Shown here: one piece after another, positions 1 to 14,200 of the stretch
How positions within the stretch are numbered: the first letter of the stretch is position 1
How the letters are laid out: every line of letters starts with the position of its first letter
Assembly (NCBI RefSeq): GCF_037975245.1
Contig: NC_092573.1
Coordinates: forward strand, 12,856,001-12,920,000
From: Apostichopus japonicus
Taxonomy: Eukaryota; Echinodermata; Holothuroidea; Aspidochirotida; Stichopodidae
Length of the DNA stretch: 64,000 bases
Reading direction: 5' to 3'
The notes under the pieces: model-generated
The model's input: the letters and a program-made list of their open reading frames with translations, nothing else
What the model was told of the DNA's origin: nothing
The model's database searches: none
Position numbers and translations under genes: made by a program

Positions 1-1568
1 AATTAGTAAAGTATTTTCCTTCTATACTTTGTGACACAAAATACTGCTGTAATCAAAGAAAACTGCTTCGGTGTTAAGCATTGGTCCACAAACATATAGG
101 CCCATGACCCAATACCTTCCAAGTGGAATGAGCCACTACCCACAAGATTCCTGCTCATGAGAATCCAATTTTCAGAAGGCATGAAACCAAGCTACTGTAG
201 CATCATGATAACTGGATGTTAAAAGATAACTAAATCGATCTCCCTTGGTAAGCTCTACAAAAGCTGTAGATAAGTAGTTTTCAACGTCTCAAGAAAGTCT
301 AGCAACCCACTGAACATTTTTTTTTTTTGGCACCCTGTTGAGAATTGCAAATCGTCAGTGTTGATAACCTCAAAAGCATCAGATATTGATCAATTTTGAT
401 ATTTTTGGAAGCTTAACTTGTATATAAACGTTGTTTCATACAGGTAGCTTGAATAGTTGTGTTTCATTTCAAATAATGAACTGAAAGTTAGTTAATGTCA
501 AGTTCTTATTTCACATAGATGTGATTAAAAATGTAGGAAAAAGTTCACTTAAAAAGGGTCTAAAAATGAAATTGTGAGAACTGAATAAAATTCATCAAGT
601 TTTTCTTTATTAACATCAATTATTTCGAGATGGGGGGGGGGGGTGAATCTAGCAGATTGTTTTCTTTTGTGATCTTAGTTTTGAGTGATACAGGAGGTTT
701 GGTTAAATTGTCAAATTTACCACTTTACCACATGACTGCTTTAAAACTCCAGCCTGGATAAAACTTTGTATATACAGATGAAAACCACAGTTGTCACTCT
801 ACGCCTCCTACGGTAGTATGAAATTGTCTGGCAGTAAATGCCAGAAAATAATCTTCATTAAGTTCTCCGATGTATCGTTACCGATGTTTCGTTTAACGGT
901 CTGAAGGACAATTTACAGAGGACACAGACAGAGAGACCACAGTGCTTATCTAACATTTCAAACTTCATTAAGAATTTTGATTCCAAAGAGAGCCAGGTTA
1001 CTTTCAGACACAATCAAGATGTTGTTGACATCTCCATTTTTACAGATACTTGGAAGCCTAGTTAATAGTAAAAGCATGATCTTGCAATAAATTGTACAAG
1101 TTTGATGTATTTATTTCATACACTATTCACAACCATTCAACTCTTAATCTATCTTGGTTACAATTGAAGATTTTTGAATTTTTGTCCCCTCACTCTCTCT
1201 CTTTCAGGTTATTTCCTTTAAACATAGAAGGCACAACAATAGAAGTGGCTGGCCTACAAAGTTTAGTACACAGAATATAATACATCAGCTAACCAGAAGC
1301 CACACTATGTTTGAAACAACTGTAGTAATTAATTAAATTAATATTCTAGGAACTCCTTATTGAATGTGCTGTTATTACTGTGCATTTATACACGTTTCCC
1401 TGTGTTTCGATTCACAGAACACACAGCAAGTGTATACAGCAATTTTTGCAGGCATATACATGTACAATGGTCTAGATACATTTTTTCTTCTTGTTTTGGC
1501 ATGTTTTCAAAGTTCACATCCCTTCCCTTATAAATAGGGTGAGAAGGATTGTTGTAATTTCTATACTG

Positions 1569-1925
1569 AGGGTGTTGTGGTCAAGTGGTTAAGGCAGTGG
1601 ACTTGTGATCTAAGGATTACAGGTTCGAGCCCTGGCCAGATCATTGCGTTGTGTCCTTGGGCAAGGCGCTTTATCTCCATTGCCTCTCTTCACCCAGGTG
1701 TATAAATGGGGACCTGCGAGGTAACTTGTAAATATAGTTGCATGCGCCGGTTTGTGGCTGCACCCTATGGGAAGTCCCCCGGGGGACACGTGGTTGTGGT
1801 GCACTGTGGTGCCCCAGGAGAGATTGATTGAATTGTGCACACTTTGGTGTGTGGGTGTGACAAGTTACCAATGACCAGGGTTAAGTAGTCATGTGAGGAG
1901 GCATTAGCCTCATACAAGACTGTAA
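1569..1925 (+). mobile_element. tRNA-derived SINE
   Basis: tRNA-like head with A box TGGTCAAGTGGTTAAGG and B box GGTTCGAGCCC, followed by a long conserved-looking body (ttgggcaaggcgctttatct, then cacccaggtgtataaatggg). This is typical of marine-invertebrate SINEs. Ends are approximate. Confidence 0.75.
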
Positions 1926-2270
1926 ACCTTCAACTTCTACTGTAATTTCATTTTCAATAGACATGTAAAATCAAGTGATTTGATGTATATAACCTGAGAA
2001 AAGGGTCTTTGTCCATTTTTATCTTGATGATTCTGTTGCTCTAAAGTACAAGTGATGTAAAGACTACACCCTGTGTGCTGCTCGTTTTCTACGACCTACC
2101 AAGGCTTCCAAAAACTTCATTAATGCAACCCCCAGAATCTTATAACAATGGAAAACATGAAATATGTATATTATGAGGGTTTTGTATAGGATGTACTTGG
2201 GACAGGATATTTCAACATGGACGGATGGACAAGGCACAGAGAAATTGTAAACCTTTCAATGTTTGCTTGT

Positions 2271-2430
2271 AGGTACAATTTGGAGTACATAGGTACATTT
2301 TGGAGTACATAGGTACATTTTGGAGTACTTAGGTACATTTTGGAGTACTTAGGTACATTTTGGAGTACTTTGGTACATTTTGGAGTACTTAGGTACATTT
2401 TGGAGTACTTTGGTACATTTTGAAGTACTT
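2271..2430 (+). repeat. 20-bp minisatellite, eight units
   Basis: Unit aggtacattttggagtactt repeated eight times with few changes. Confidence 0.95.
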
Positions 2431-5400
2431 ATGTACATCCCCTTAAGTTATGTTAGACAAAGATTCATGGGTGCAAAATTTCACTGTGGCCTTTAAGATC
2501 AAGTTTGGTCCCACCCCTACTCTACTGACAGACATGAATGCATCAATCCATATTCCGTCCTATTTTTTTCCATCATTTTCACCAAACTCCTACAAAGTAT
2601 TGAACAACGTGTAGCTTCCCATCGAGGTAAGGCCCTAGGGTACATGTTTACAACGTGTCCATTTACTGATGATCATTGGAACAGACTTGAAGTTACGCTG
2701 CCCTGTCAAGTAATGGCATAGGAAATGTGTCCTGTTTCCGACCTATTCCACTGAACCCACAACAAACATTGAAAGTGAGACTTGAACACACACAGGTCTC
2801 CCTGACTTGTATTTGGTAGATGTGTCCTTTATCTGACCTATTGCATTTCAAGAAATTTTCAACACCCACCCAATATTGAAACTGTCGTATGATAAACAAA
2901 GAGCTTCCTTTCCTGCAATGGCACATTTAATTTATTCTATCACTAATCTGTTGCAGTAAACTGACACCATACTGTGTACCTGCATACTCTTCATGAAATA
3001 TCATGGTACATGCAATGTACATGTAATGGTACTGTACGTGACTGTGACACAGTGGAAGGGCAGGGTCAACCATTACTGATATGCTTTATATGTTTCCATG
3101 GTGTATGTAACCATGAAGATTGCAATTAATGCGATTTCATAATTATACCAGGAAACATTCTGGGAAACATTTGAATGGACATGGAAAATGAAAAAAAGTT
3201 TTGGGTTCAAAACTGTGGTCGACAAGAATGGAGCGTCAAGAATGAACTAAAAATTTGTCATATTTCACAAGCGCACCATCGACCAACAAAGACACCAGGT
3301 AATATAAGTACAGACTTGTGAACACTACATGAAGACTATCCATCGAGTCCAACAGCTGGAGAGTTCCACATGGAATCTCTAGTGTAAACACAATCTCTCG
3401 ATTGAGCTCAGAGATTTTAATCTGGACAGAGTATAGAGTTGAACAACCTCTGAAATGGAACTATGAAACAGCTGTGAATAGTAAATATCTTCTCCTCTCC
3501 TCGACCAAAGCTTCTGATTCAAAAATAGAAAATTGTGTCAAGAAAATACTGTGTTATCAATCACATGGTTCCATCCTTCAAGTGGACAGACTGTATACTA
3601 GCATTCTGTTATTTGAAATTATTTTTCCTTTTTTCTCTATTTCTCTCTATATATTTATGTCTGCACTGTCTTAATACAGAACTCTGCTTCTCTCAAAACT
3701 TGAAATCTATCCAGATTTCACGAAAAAATAACCCCTCCTGATAATAAGACACAACTTCAACCTCTTTTTCCCTTTTTCTTCGTAAAACTCTGTAAAAAAC
3801 TGTGGCTTTAGAAGCAACAGGTATCGGCCAAAATGTTAACAATGTCAAAGGGCCCCTAAAGAAATATATGCAGATTCGTCTAGTGTATTGTAAAATGGGA
3901 TATTTACATGATAGCGGGATTGTTTGTGTATAATAAACATGTTCCTTAAGAGCTTTTACCTGGCGTATGACCTTCCTATAAAATGCTGGTGACGTGGTGT
4001 TGTTAAGCTTTCCGGCTATATGTAAAAGACAGAACTAAACAAAAACCAACCTTCTAGCAGAGCCCCCCCTTCCCCCCCCCCCCCCCAAAAAAGAGTCAAC
4101 ACTAAAGTTAACAAGTTTACTGGACAGCTGTGGCGGAAGAGCGGAGGGATATATAAAGGGAAGAGAGATTGACAGATAATGAAATGCAAAATGCCCAAAT
4201 GCAAGGGTTATTTTATAGACTTACATGGAGAATCAAATGCTAGTTTAAGTAACCTCAAAATACATAAATCAACAAAGGCAAATAACATGCCTAAATATAT
4301 ATATATATTTGGGTGGGGAGGGGGGGGGGGGCATTTGCAACATACACATGTCTCTTACTGGAATAAGAAATATCCAAGAAGGATAAATTAATTTTGTTTA
4401 AATGTCCGTGAAGTTTTGTAGGGCTATGTATGTATCGTGGCAGCACTTTTAATCCCTTGATAGTTTACATTAAAGAAAATGCATGTTTCTCATTTTTAAT
4501 TTTTAATAGTGAGTTTAACACAGACCAAAGTTTAATTGAATCTTGTGGTCACAACAATTGACCACATGACAATGAGTTTATGCATCAAATTCAGAGGAAA
4601 AATATGTTTAATTTGCTGTTATTTATTGCTAGTATAACATTTCCCACAATGTTCCCCAAATTTTATTTAAAACAAAAACCTAAAAGAAACACCTACTTAA
4701 ACCCTGTGCATGTCACTTCTTACAAACAATTCTTGATATCATTGGAAAGGAATCTTTTAAATGGAGACTGAATGTGTTTTTCTCCGGGGGGGGGGGGGGG
4801 GTTAAGGGGCAAGAAGGGAGGGAGAGCAGAAGGGAGGCAGAGAAGTCTGAGAACATATGTTGCAGGTGCTTCAAAGTCTTGCATAAATGTTTATAAAAAG
4901 TTCTCTTGTAATTCTACTAAAATCATGTTTCCTCCAGAGAGCTAGACATGCTTTGAACCTGACCTGGTATCTATGCAGCAGGATGCCAATGTTATTTCCA
5001 TGTAAACACTAAGAATGTTTTATCTGACAGAATCAATGCGACACCATAAAATTCTACTAATCTGATGTCAAGGGCCTGCTAAGCTAAGCTTCATGTAAAG
5101 CAGTAGTATAAACTGAGAGCCACATTGGCGCTTTCCCGAGATGTTATCTAAAGGCAGTCATAGAAAAATAAAATTTTGCTGGTAGAATAGGTTTACTTTT
5201 GATAAATATGTCTAGTTATGTTCTTCATCTTTATTTCACTAGAAACTACAAAATCTGCTGGCAGTAGGTTTTTATGCCTTTTGAAAATAATAGCTCTCGA
5301 CGCATGTTTACAGCATGGCAATTACCATCCATCGACAAAAATAGCTGAAAGTATAAAATAAAAAAATATATAGCTGTAGTATTTCAATATTGTAAGACAT

Positions 5401-6228
5401 GAACTATTTGTGTGTGCTCATCTAGATGTCTATAAATTCACTATACGCTATACAATTAGTATCATAATTAGTATGCATTAACTGAAGCAGGGAGGTGAGA
5501 AGAGTATATTGAACTGTTGCCAGATACAATTTCACCTAGAAATGAAACAGGGTGGGAAAAACTAAGTCTGTCTGGTTTCTAGTGGTGAAATACAGAGGGG
5601 TGTGGAGTATGCCACATGGATGGGGGTGGAGAGGGGATAGGCGGGGCAAGGAGATGGCAAAAATTAAAGTTATGTTCCAATTTAATGACGATACCTTTGC
5701 TGAAGTTGTGTATTAATGTACGTTTTATTATCTATGGCATACGATGCACAGTGTGGTGTGTGATGTCCAATAGACAATATAGTAATAGTGAGATACCTTA
5801 AAGCACTAAATGTTCAAAACTGTTTGGCTTAGTGACCCCATCTTTAACCTTTATCATCTTGGCAACCCTCGAGTGGTGAATGTTGTGGCCTGGGAAAGTG
5901 GCCTATGGGGAGGAGGTATGCCCCCCCCCCCCCTGACATTTGGGAAATGTCTGTATGATTAGCGGGGTGCTTCAGTTGCAAGACGGTGTTATTATATTTT
6001 TTAAATTTTGCAGAAATTTATGTAAAAGATTTTTCCACAATTTTATCCACAATTATTTTATTGGCAATGCTTGTTTTTTCTCCCAAATGTTTTGGCGACC
6101 CTTGAGAGGGTTGCCTTCCCCAGTTTGAACATCCTGGCATGAAAGAAATTTTCACAGACCAAATTTCAAGTCAGACCAAGGTAGACAAACAGTTGATTCC
6201 CCTCCATTGGGCCCAGCATATTATAGGC

Positions 6229-6600
6229 CTGAGGTGGGCAACCTACAGCCCGCAGGCCACATGCGGCCCACCAGTGATTTTTTTTGCAGCCTTTGAGATG
6301 TCTCAAGAAAGAGGAAAAAATCAATCTAGTTTACATCATCACAAAAAACGAACTAGCTGTTTAGAATTTATCGGCACTAATGATGCTGTCAGGTAGGCCT
6401 ATTATCCCAATTAATTATCAACTGTAATGTATTGACATTATGTTTTTGTGAATACAGATTAAGTACACACCCCTATTGCTTGAAAGTCCTCGGAATCAAA
6501 GGTTTGAAATCAACAGCAGGTCGTTGGTTAGGTGAGGCCCAGTCAATTTTTCACTCCTTATATCTGGCCCATTCATTCAAAAAGGTTGCCCACCCCCCTG
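6229..6600. mobile_element. hAT-like MITE with GTGGGCAACC ends
   Basis: Left end CTGAGGTGGGCAACCT; the right end read in reverse is CAGGGGGGTGGGCAACCT. Flanks ttataggc (6221-6228) and ctataggc (6601-6608) differ by one base. The ends resemble Charlie-type hAT elements of vertebrates. Confidence 0.75.
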
Positions 6601-8171
6601 CTATAGGCAGATCTCATTTCAGTTTTTCAATCCTTCCACTCTCACCACAACAACACTGTTGTTATGTCTTTACAGTTACTGAACAGGAGATCAGTGCAAA
6701 TAATAAAAAAATAAAAAAAACACCTACACACCTACCAGGAATCCCACAAGTATGATACGATCCAGAAGAGTACTATTAATAGTACTGATAGTGATATTAA
6801 TAATATATATACATACTTTTATATATAGCAGTAAAAATAACTTTGGGAGATCAAAGATCATTAACTGCTTTACCAAGGCATGAATGCACATTAAAAGGAG
6901 GTAAAGATTGCGTGCATAAATATTCCTGTAGATGTGACTGACACTGTACGATCATAACGTGTAGCGAAACTATAAACATACTTGACCTCACCATCCAACA
7001 GTGCTAAATTAGCCAAAGAAACCGCCGCGGACCACCGCGAACACGGTGATAAATATACTGACTGCACACACTATTATTCAATATAAGCCAGCCAGGTTCG
7101 TAAAATGTTAACGATCGCACGCATATTTGTGGGGAAACCAATAAATTAATATCTAAACATAGATTCATTACAAAGTGTTGCTATCAACATGTTATAATAG
7201 ATTTACCTGGATGTTAAGCATAGCCTCGAGGCTTGCAGATAATGGTTGTACTTGTATGCACCAACGACCAAACATTTATGTTAAGCTTCGGGTTAATCCG
7301 CAACATTGTTCTGTAATTTATATCTTTATGAGTTTTCACTATCAGACACCTTATTGTCTCAGTGATGCTCAATTGTAAGGATATATATATCCTATGGAAA
7401 AGTACATTTTCCATGAATAAAAGCAAAACATTTTCTGTGGATACATCCATCACAATGAGGAATATTTCCTATGGATATTTCCGAGCAAGGGTGATAAAAA
7501 TAGGGTGATATCAGAACCTGAAACGAGAAGGAAGCTGGCAGGGTTTCTTGAGTGGACTGCTACAGCAGAATGATGCAATAAACCAAGTTCTTTGGTGACA
7601 GTGACCATAGTATGTACAGGCTAGGTCTTCAAATAATGGTTCCATAAAAACCCTTCCGGCTCCCCTCCCCCCCCCCCGCCCCTATGGACAATTTAATAAT
7701 GTTCATAGACCTCCAGAAAAAGGCAGTATCACCTATGACCTCAGCTCCATCATGGTTTGGACTGAGGTTAAAAAAATGATTTTTTTTTTCCTCCTCTTTT
7801 TTTCAGCCTTTCTCTGCCTGTACTAAAACTTAGTATAGAATGAAGTAAAGTTGCAATGGGCCCCTTCGGCTTCTACGGACCCCATTTTTGTGTTGCTTTT
7901 TTTTTCTCTCTCTTGTTTTGGCAGACTCCAGGCTATGATGCATAGTACAATAGGGTAGTTGAAAATTCCTAATGATATATTCTGTGTGCAAGCTACTTCA
8001 TAGATAAGGAAAGCCATTTGTAGCAAAATGGGAATGGACAGCTTGACTCAAATTCATGCAAGTCTTGCTGTTGGTAAGGTTATATCTTCCAAGGGAAGTG
8101 TATTGTTGTCATGAATACAAGAAAATAGATTTGTAGAATACAGAATCGGATTAAGGAAAGGGCAAACTTAC

Positions 8172-8241
8172 TCTCTCTCATACTTCCCATTAGTCCACTC
8201 TCTTTGAAAGACTCTTGCCTCATCAATCCAACTTTTCTGAC
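8172..8241 (-). CDS. ULK3: ULK3 coding exon 14 (C-terminal tail)
   Basis: Residues 455-477, [20 protein letters not shown] then MRE. It resembles the human tail VKMRES...DKEGLSESVR. Acceptor ttttag|GTC, donor A|gtaagt is a perfect consensus, implying one more short exon. If not spliced, the frame stays open to a TAA near 8083. The final exon was not located. Confidence 0.7.
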
Positions 8242-11200
8242 CTAAAAAGAGGAGAGAGGTAAAGAGGAAAGAAGATAATTTTAGTCTCCTGTTTTGTACT
8301 CTCTGTTTTCAGTTTTGTCTTGTGTTTCGTTCTTTCATTTATAGTCAGAGGTAAAAAGACGTTTTTACTGAGCATTAATGCTACTGTGTAAGGTAAACGT
8401 TAGAAACTTGATCATTGTAGCAATAACTTTGTTGCAATTCCAACCTCGAAATATAGAGAATAAACAGAGTAATGATTAAAGAGAAAGTGTAAAACCTAAC
8501 CATTTTATCTCAAATACCAGTCTTCCTAGCTTGTTCCGTTTTGCAGAGATTTTACAAACTTTGACAAGTTATTCAGACCAAGTATTTTCACAATTGATAT
8601 CAGTGATTGATTTTAATTGTGTCTGACTTTTTGCAAATATAATTAATACCAAAATAACATTTCATCTGTTATCATGCAGTTTTTCATTCCCAAGATTACA
8701 CATATCATTTAATTTCCAAATGTAACATAACAAATATGATTGGTAAGTCCATGTATGGCCCAAATTATAGCAAATATAACACCTTTAATTAATACCAAAT
8801 AACATTTCATCTGTTCTCATGTATTTTTATCATTCCCAAGATTGCAAGTATCAAATTTCCAAATGTTAAAAAACACATAACAACTATGATCAATGTAAGT
8901 CCATATATGGCCCAAATTATTGCACAATTGCACCCTCCCACAAAAAGTTAAATAAGTTTTCACTTTCTTATTTCTCAATCAATAAAAATGCAGAGAATTG
9001 ATCAATGTATTTCATTCTGACATGACTCTGTATGATAAATTTATTTATTTGAAGTTACATTTTCGTATTCTTGAACTCTCGGCTAAACGATGCTCATTGA
9101 AACATGATGAGGTTTGGCAGCCATTTTCAGGCTCATATCAAAACGATGGCTCTATCTGCTTCCGATATTGTCGGCTTCATGTACTCTTTTGGATAGTTTT
9201 CACATCAAAGGTAAACAGAGATCATTAGAACAGTAAAAAAGTAACCAATTCAGTCTGTCTCTCTCCCAGGTCAAGTTTCCCTTGAGGCTCTAAAAGCTGT
9301 AGAATGTTGTAAAATATCACATTTCTGTCCTTGGAGGACTTGTGAAAATCTTCTCTATCCAAATCGGAATTTTCAAGGATGCCAGGATGAGGGTATTATG
9401 CATATTTCATACTCAGCAAATATCACAGACTACTGAGATTTTGTTCAAGTATTGTATACGTTTAGTAATTGAAGCTACTTCCATTTCCAGGGTCAAAGTG
9501 AACTATGTAACAATAAAAATGGTAAGATACTTGTACTTTCTGTCAAGGTCAAGACAAGGAGAAACATTGTTTGAAGCCCTCTCTTCCAAATTATTTTTAT
9601 TTTCTTGAACTAGGTACCTTTTGTTCTCCACCTGGCAAAAATCCTGCTACAGTCACTTTCCATTCTGAGCTGCTGGTTTCATATGTTCCTTATCTCACAG
9701 TTTCAGTCAAGATTCTGGTGTTTATTTATCTATCTATTTGTAATATTTAGCTTGTCATGACATAACCAGACAACACTTGAACAATATTATGGTCTGATAC
9801 AGGATATGGTTCTGAACTGTACCCAGTTCAAATGTCTCCTATCTCACATTTCCAGTATAAAGACTCTGTCATGTATCTAACTTTAACTATATACATATGT
9901 GCAAAGTGGATTTGTGATATGAAGCTAGTCACAACACAATGTAACTCTAAAATATTTCTGATGGAATGCTTGTTTTTTTGGTACCTCTAAGTACTGCTTA
10001 ACTTCTTCTGCCCTCTGCATTATTTGGGTGACTTCACCCTTCAGTAAATCTTTTCGTTTCCCTGGTTTCTCGTCTGTAAGAAAATATGAAAAATAAACAT
10101 CTCATGGGAACAAAGAGTTACTGTAAGCTAGCACAGTTTGATGCAAATCATATAGCAATATATGAGTAATCAAATGATAGGTGGAAGAAAGTTACCATCA
10201 GCTATAACCTGCTGTCATACATACATAGGTGATTCTGAGAAACACAAACATACCATCAACTATAACCTACTGTAATACATACATAGGTGGTTCTGTTGAA
10301 TGACCCACCTCCAACTCCAAATTAAGCTTAATTAACGTAATAAAGGTAATTAAATTCTTGCAAATGTATCCCTGCAATTCAGCAAATACTCTGTTATTTG
10401 CTCCCAGTGTTCTGTGCTTCAAGCAGCATTGCCCTCATCCTTCACTGGGCTCCACATTTATTCACCACCCGGGGGTCTTTAGGTTCACTTACTCTGAAGA
10501 ACGGACATGAGTTGTTCCAGGCAATCTTGATACAGAAAGAAAGCATTGTCGTAGTCCTCCTTGGAGTGCTATTAACACAAATATGAACAGTAGAAGATTA
10601 TTGTTTTTAATTTGAAGCCTGAAATTTGTAAGGTAAAAGAAAGAGTTAAGAAACCAAGACCTTCTTCCCTCATCCTCTCCCATCTTTCCATACGGTTCCA
10701 CGCTTACACCACTCACTACTAAAACACAGTAAAGTGCCTCTTGACTCCATTAAGCTATTAGGCTACATACTGTACATACAAATATATAGCAAAGGGATAG
10801 AAAAGAAAGTATTGTTCTCTGCTCTTACCGCCATGCTGGCTTCCTGGGACCGATGTAAACCCTCCTTCAGTTTTGGATAACCGTTAGAGAGCTTTACTGT
10901 CAAAGAAAAATGATCAAAAGCCAAAACCTATTACATAATTTGCTTCAGTGTGTGCTCCTTAATGGGGTAAGGGATGTATAGGACCCTGGATTACAAATAT
11001 AATCCTTCGATTGGTACAAATTCTCTGGAGAAGCAAATCTAACATAACCAAACACTTATAAATATGATATCTGCAAATTAGAGACAAAAGTATTATTAAC
11101 TATTTGGAAGAGTTCACCATCTCCATCATGTCATAGGATGATGATAAGGGTTGCTTTAATCTGCTTGGAACTTTATGGAATAAACCTGAGAAAGTGTGAG

Positions 11201-14200
11201 CAACAAACTTGACATGATACCTACAATAATTACACCCTACAAGAAGAAACAAATGCTATAGAATCATATGTACCATAGACTGGTTTGCTTTGGAGAAGCT
11301 CTAAACAGTGCCAGTATTTACTGGCGACTCACAGACGTCACTGTAAAGGAATTTTAGCCTATTGCTCGACTCTGAGAGAATTGTGGTGTTTCAACACAAA
11401 TGTACCCATCAGTACACTGTGCGATATTTTATGCAAGACCATCCTCTTCCAAATTTATGTGCACCCTATTACTCTAGGACCTAAGATCTGATCTCAAAAC
11501 TGTTTTGAATTAACCTCAAAACTTTAAAATCTGAAGTAAACCAACTTCATTTGTCCCCCCCCCCTTCCCAAAAAAAAAAAAAAAATACCAAGAGTACACC
11601 CCAATATACTGTATATAAAAAGTAATCATCCTTTGATGGAGATTTAATGTGTCATCTTTCTTTCCAAGATCCTCTGGCAGCAGCCCAACCATCCCCCCAC
11701 CCCCCCCCCCACACACCATGCTCAATGCTATCCTAAATCTGCTGTCTACACCTATTCTACTTTCTCATCACTGAATACTCTTTACAGAATACATATAAAT
11801 AATTTATATACGTATAATATATGTATCTGGCTACTTGCTTCATCAATAGCTTAATCCATTAATCCATGTCCTATCCCTACCCCAACCTCACCCCACTCTT
11901 ATCCCCTCCTATTACACGTTTCAGGTCTACCCTGCCTCAGCACTGAAAACTGACAGAGTGGATATATGGGTGCTATTGCATCATCAAGTCGTTATAGTGT
12001 ACTGGTATCCTGAGACTGTTGACCCCAGTCTCGCAGCTGGCTTCATCATTAATGTTATCCATACCTTACCCTTACCCACTATTCCCATCTTGTTTACACG
12101 TTTTGGGTCTACCCTCCCTCAGCACTGAATACTTATAGAGTAGATATATGGGTGCTATTGCATTATCAGCTGGTTCCTGTAACTGCTGAACTGGTCGGGC
12201 TACTGGCTTCATCACTAATGTTATCCATCCCTTACCCCTACCTTGTTTACATGTTTCAGGTCTACCCTGCCTCAGCACTGAATACTTACAGAGTAGATAT
12301 ATGGGTTCTATTGCATTATCAGGTGGTTCCTGTAACTGCTGTACCGGTCGGGCTGCTGGCTTCATCATTTGTTTGATCTGTTCTGCCCTCTGCATATACT
12401 CCTGAACCTAAACATAAAAAAATAAATAATTGTATGCACAGATGAACCCTGTCCTCTAACCACCTATCCCCCCCCCCCCATCTCCCCCATCCATAGTATT
12501 GAACACAAATATGCTACAATGACTCACTAATGGTTCCCTAGATATACACTTGGAACAGAAACCTTAAAGATCATCAATGTTGCTCTGAAATATGCTAGAC
12601 TGTAAAATAATGGTCAGTTATGTTGAAATGCAATTTATTGCCATTTTCAAATCATTTATTTTAATGAGAGATATGTAAATTTGTTAACACTTAACACTCT
12701 GCAATAATGTGGTGGGTGACAGATTCAAGGAAAAGTCCTCTTCAAAACTTTTTAACCAAGTTTAGCACTCTACAGCTTGGAGCTGATGTCAGAGACCTTA
12801 AAGGTTAAATCTGCTTCCAGATGTAGTGTCTAGAACCTAGTTCATGGATTTCAGTTTAGCATTATCAGAACAACAGCCAATACAAAAGTAATGAAGATAC
12901 ATTTTTAATTGTGAAAGTACAACTGTGTCATGATAAGGAAGTATGCAGGAAATCCTGGATGGCTTGCCATGAGCATACACCCATGAAGAACAACAGTAAG
13001 CTGTTTACTATACTGTCAATGATCTAGAACTATTGATTTTCACCATTAATCAAACTTCACAAATTGCAGAGAAAAAAAAATCCATTATCGTTTGTTATTG
13101 ATATTGAAGGAATGCTTCACTGACACAAATGTGGATTATTTGGAAATAAATAAAACAAAAGTTACCTTTTTCCTTAAAACATCTTTAATTTTCTCATTTC
13201 TTTCATCTGGAAGAGAAAAACCATATTCTTACAAATTTGAATGCAAAAATGTAGTTTACTGTAGTCATATAGTTAAAGTCAGGGAATGATTTATCCATCG
13301 CAACCACAAAATGCTATAGAAAATGGTCAAAATGCCAAACAAGTGCAAACATATATAGTAGTTTTTGACACTGGTATCATAGTATTTTATAGTATGCTGC
13401 ACAAAATTTGAAAGCTAAACTATTCCCTGAAAATACAAATGCATTTGAATATTCTGTGGTTCTGATAAAGTTCACACATACAAGAAATAAATGCATGCAG
13501 AAGTATAATCTAAGTTTGTTATATATATCTACAGTTGTAGCAAGAATTAGATAACAAATATTGGTTGAAGTATGATGCTGTTGTTAACCAACTTAATGCA
13601 TATATATATCACGAGCGTTAGCTCAGTGGTTAACGCCGGTTCCTTTTAATCATAAGGTCCCGAGTTCGGGTCTCTCCAAGACTAATGTATGTCGTCCAGT
13701 TACAGAGTTGTTGACAATTGACAATTCATAATCACGGACGTTAAAATATGAATCTCAGAGACTGACTTCGGTCAGCTTGCGGCTTTGATAAGCCAATGAT
13801 GGCTTCTTTGCGAGTTCCTGCTTGCAGGAGGATCTAAGATACATACATACATATCAAGAGTTGCCATACTACATAAGTAGTATACATAAAGATGACATGT
13901 GTTTTTCTTACAATGCTGTCTATGATATAAAAGTAACTTATAAGGACATCAAATCATGCATCAGACAAGCAGGCATGGACAAGATTCAATCCATACGGTT
14001 AGTTTAGTTTATTTTGGTTTAGTTCGGTCTTGTTTGGTTTGGTTCGGTTCAGTTCATGAAACCAACAGAAGCTTATTTGAAACTCTCTCAATCATGGATG
14101 AACACCTACACATACCAAGCCTTCTCTGTTCTGAGACTTATGAGGCAGGTGTGTAATTGTCTCAACCATTCCTGCCTCCAGGACTGCCATTTAAGGTCCT

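Larger units (their letters stand above)
1..8171. other. Region 3' of ULK3: no gene recognised
   Basis: Short open frames only. It holds a SINE (1569-1925), a minisatellite (2271-2430), a hAT-like MITE (6229-6600) and several poly(G)/(C) tracts (about 632, 4076, 4318, 4786, 5921 and 7663). The missing terminal ULK3 exon and 3' UTR should lie between about 7.5 and 8.17 kb. Confidence 0.7.

Noticed and set aside
2271-2430. CRISPR-like array
   Set aside because: Units are contiguous 20-mers with no unique spacers, and the genome is eukaryotic.
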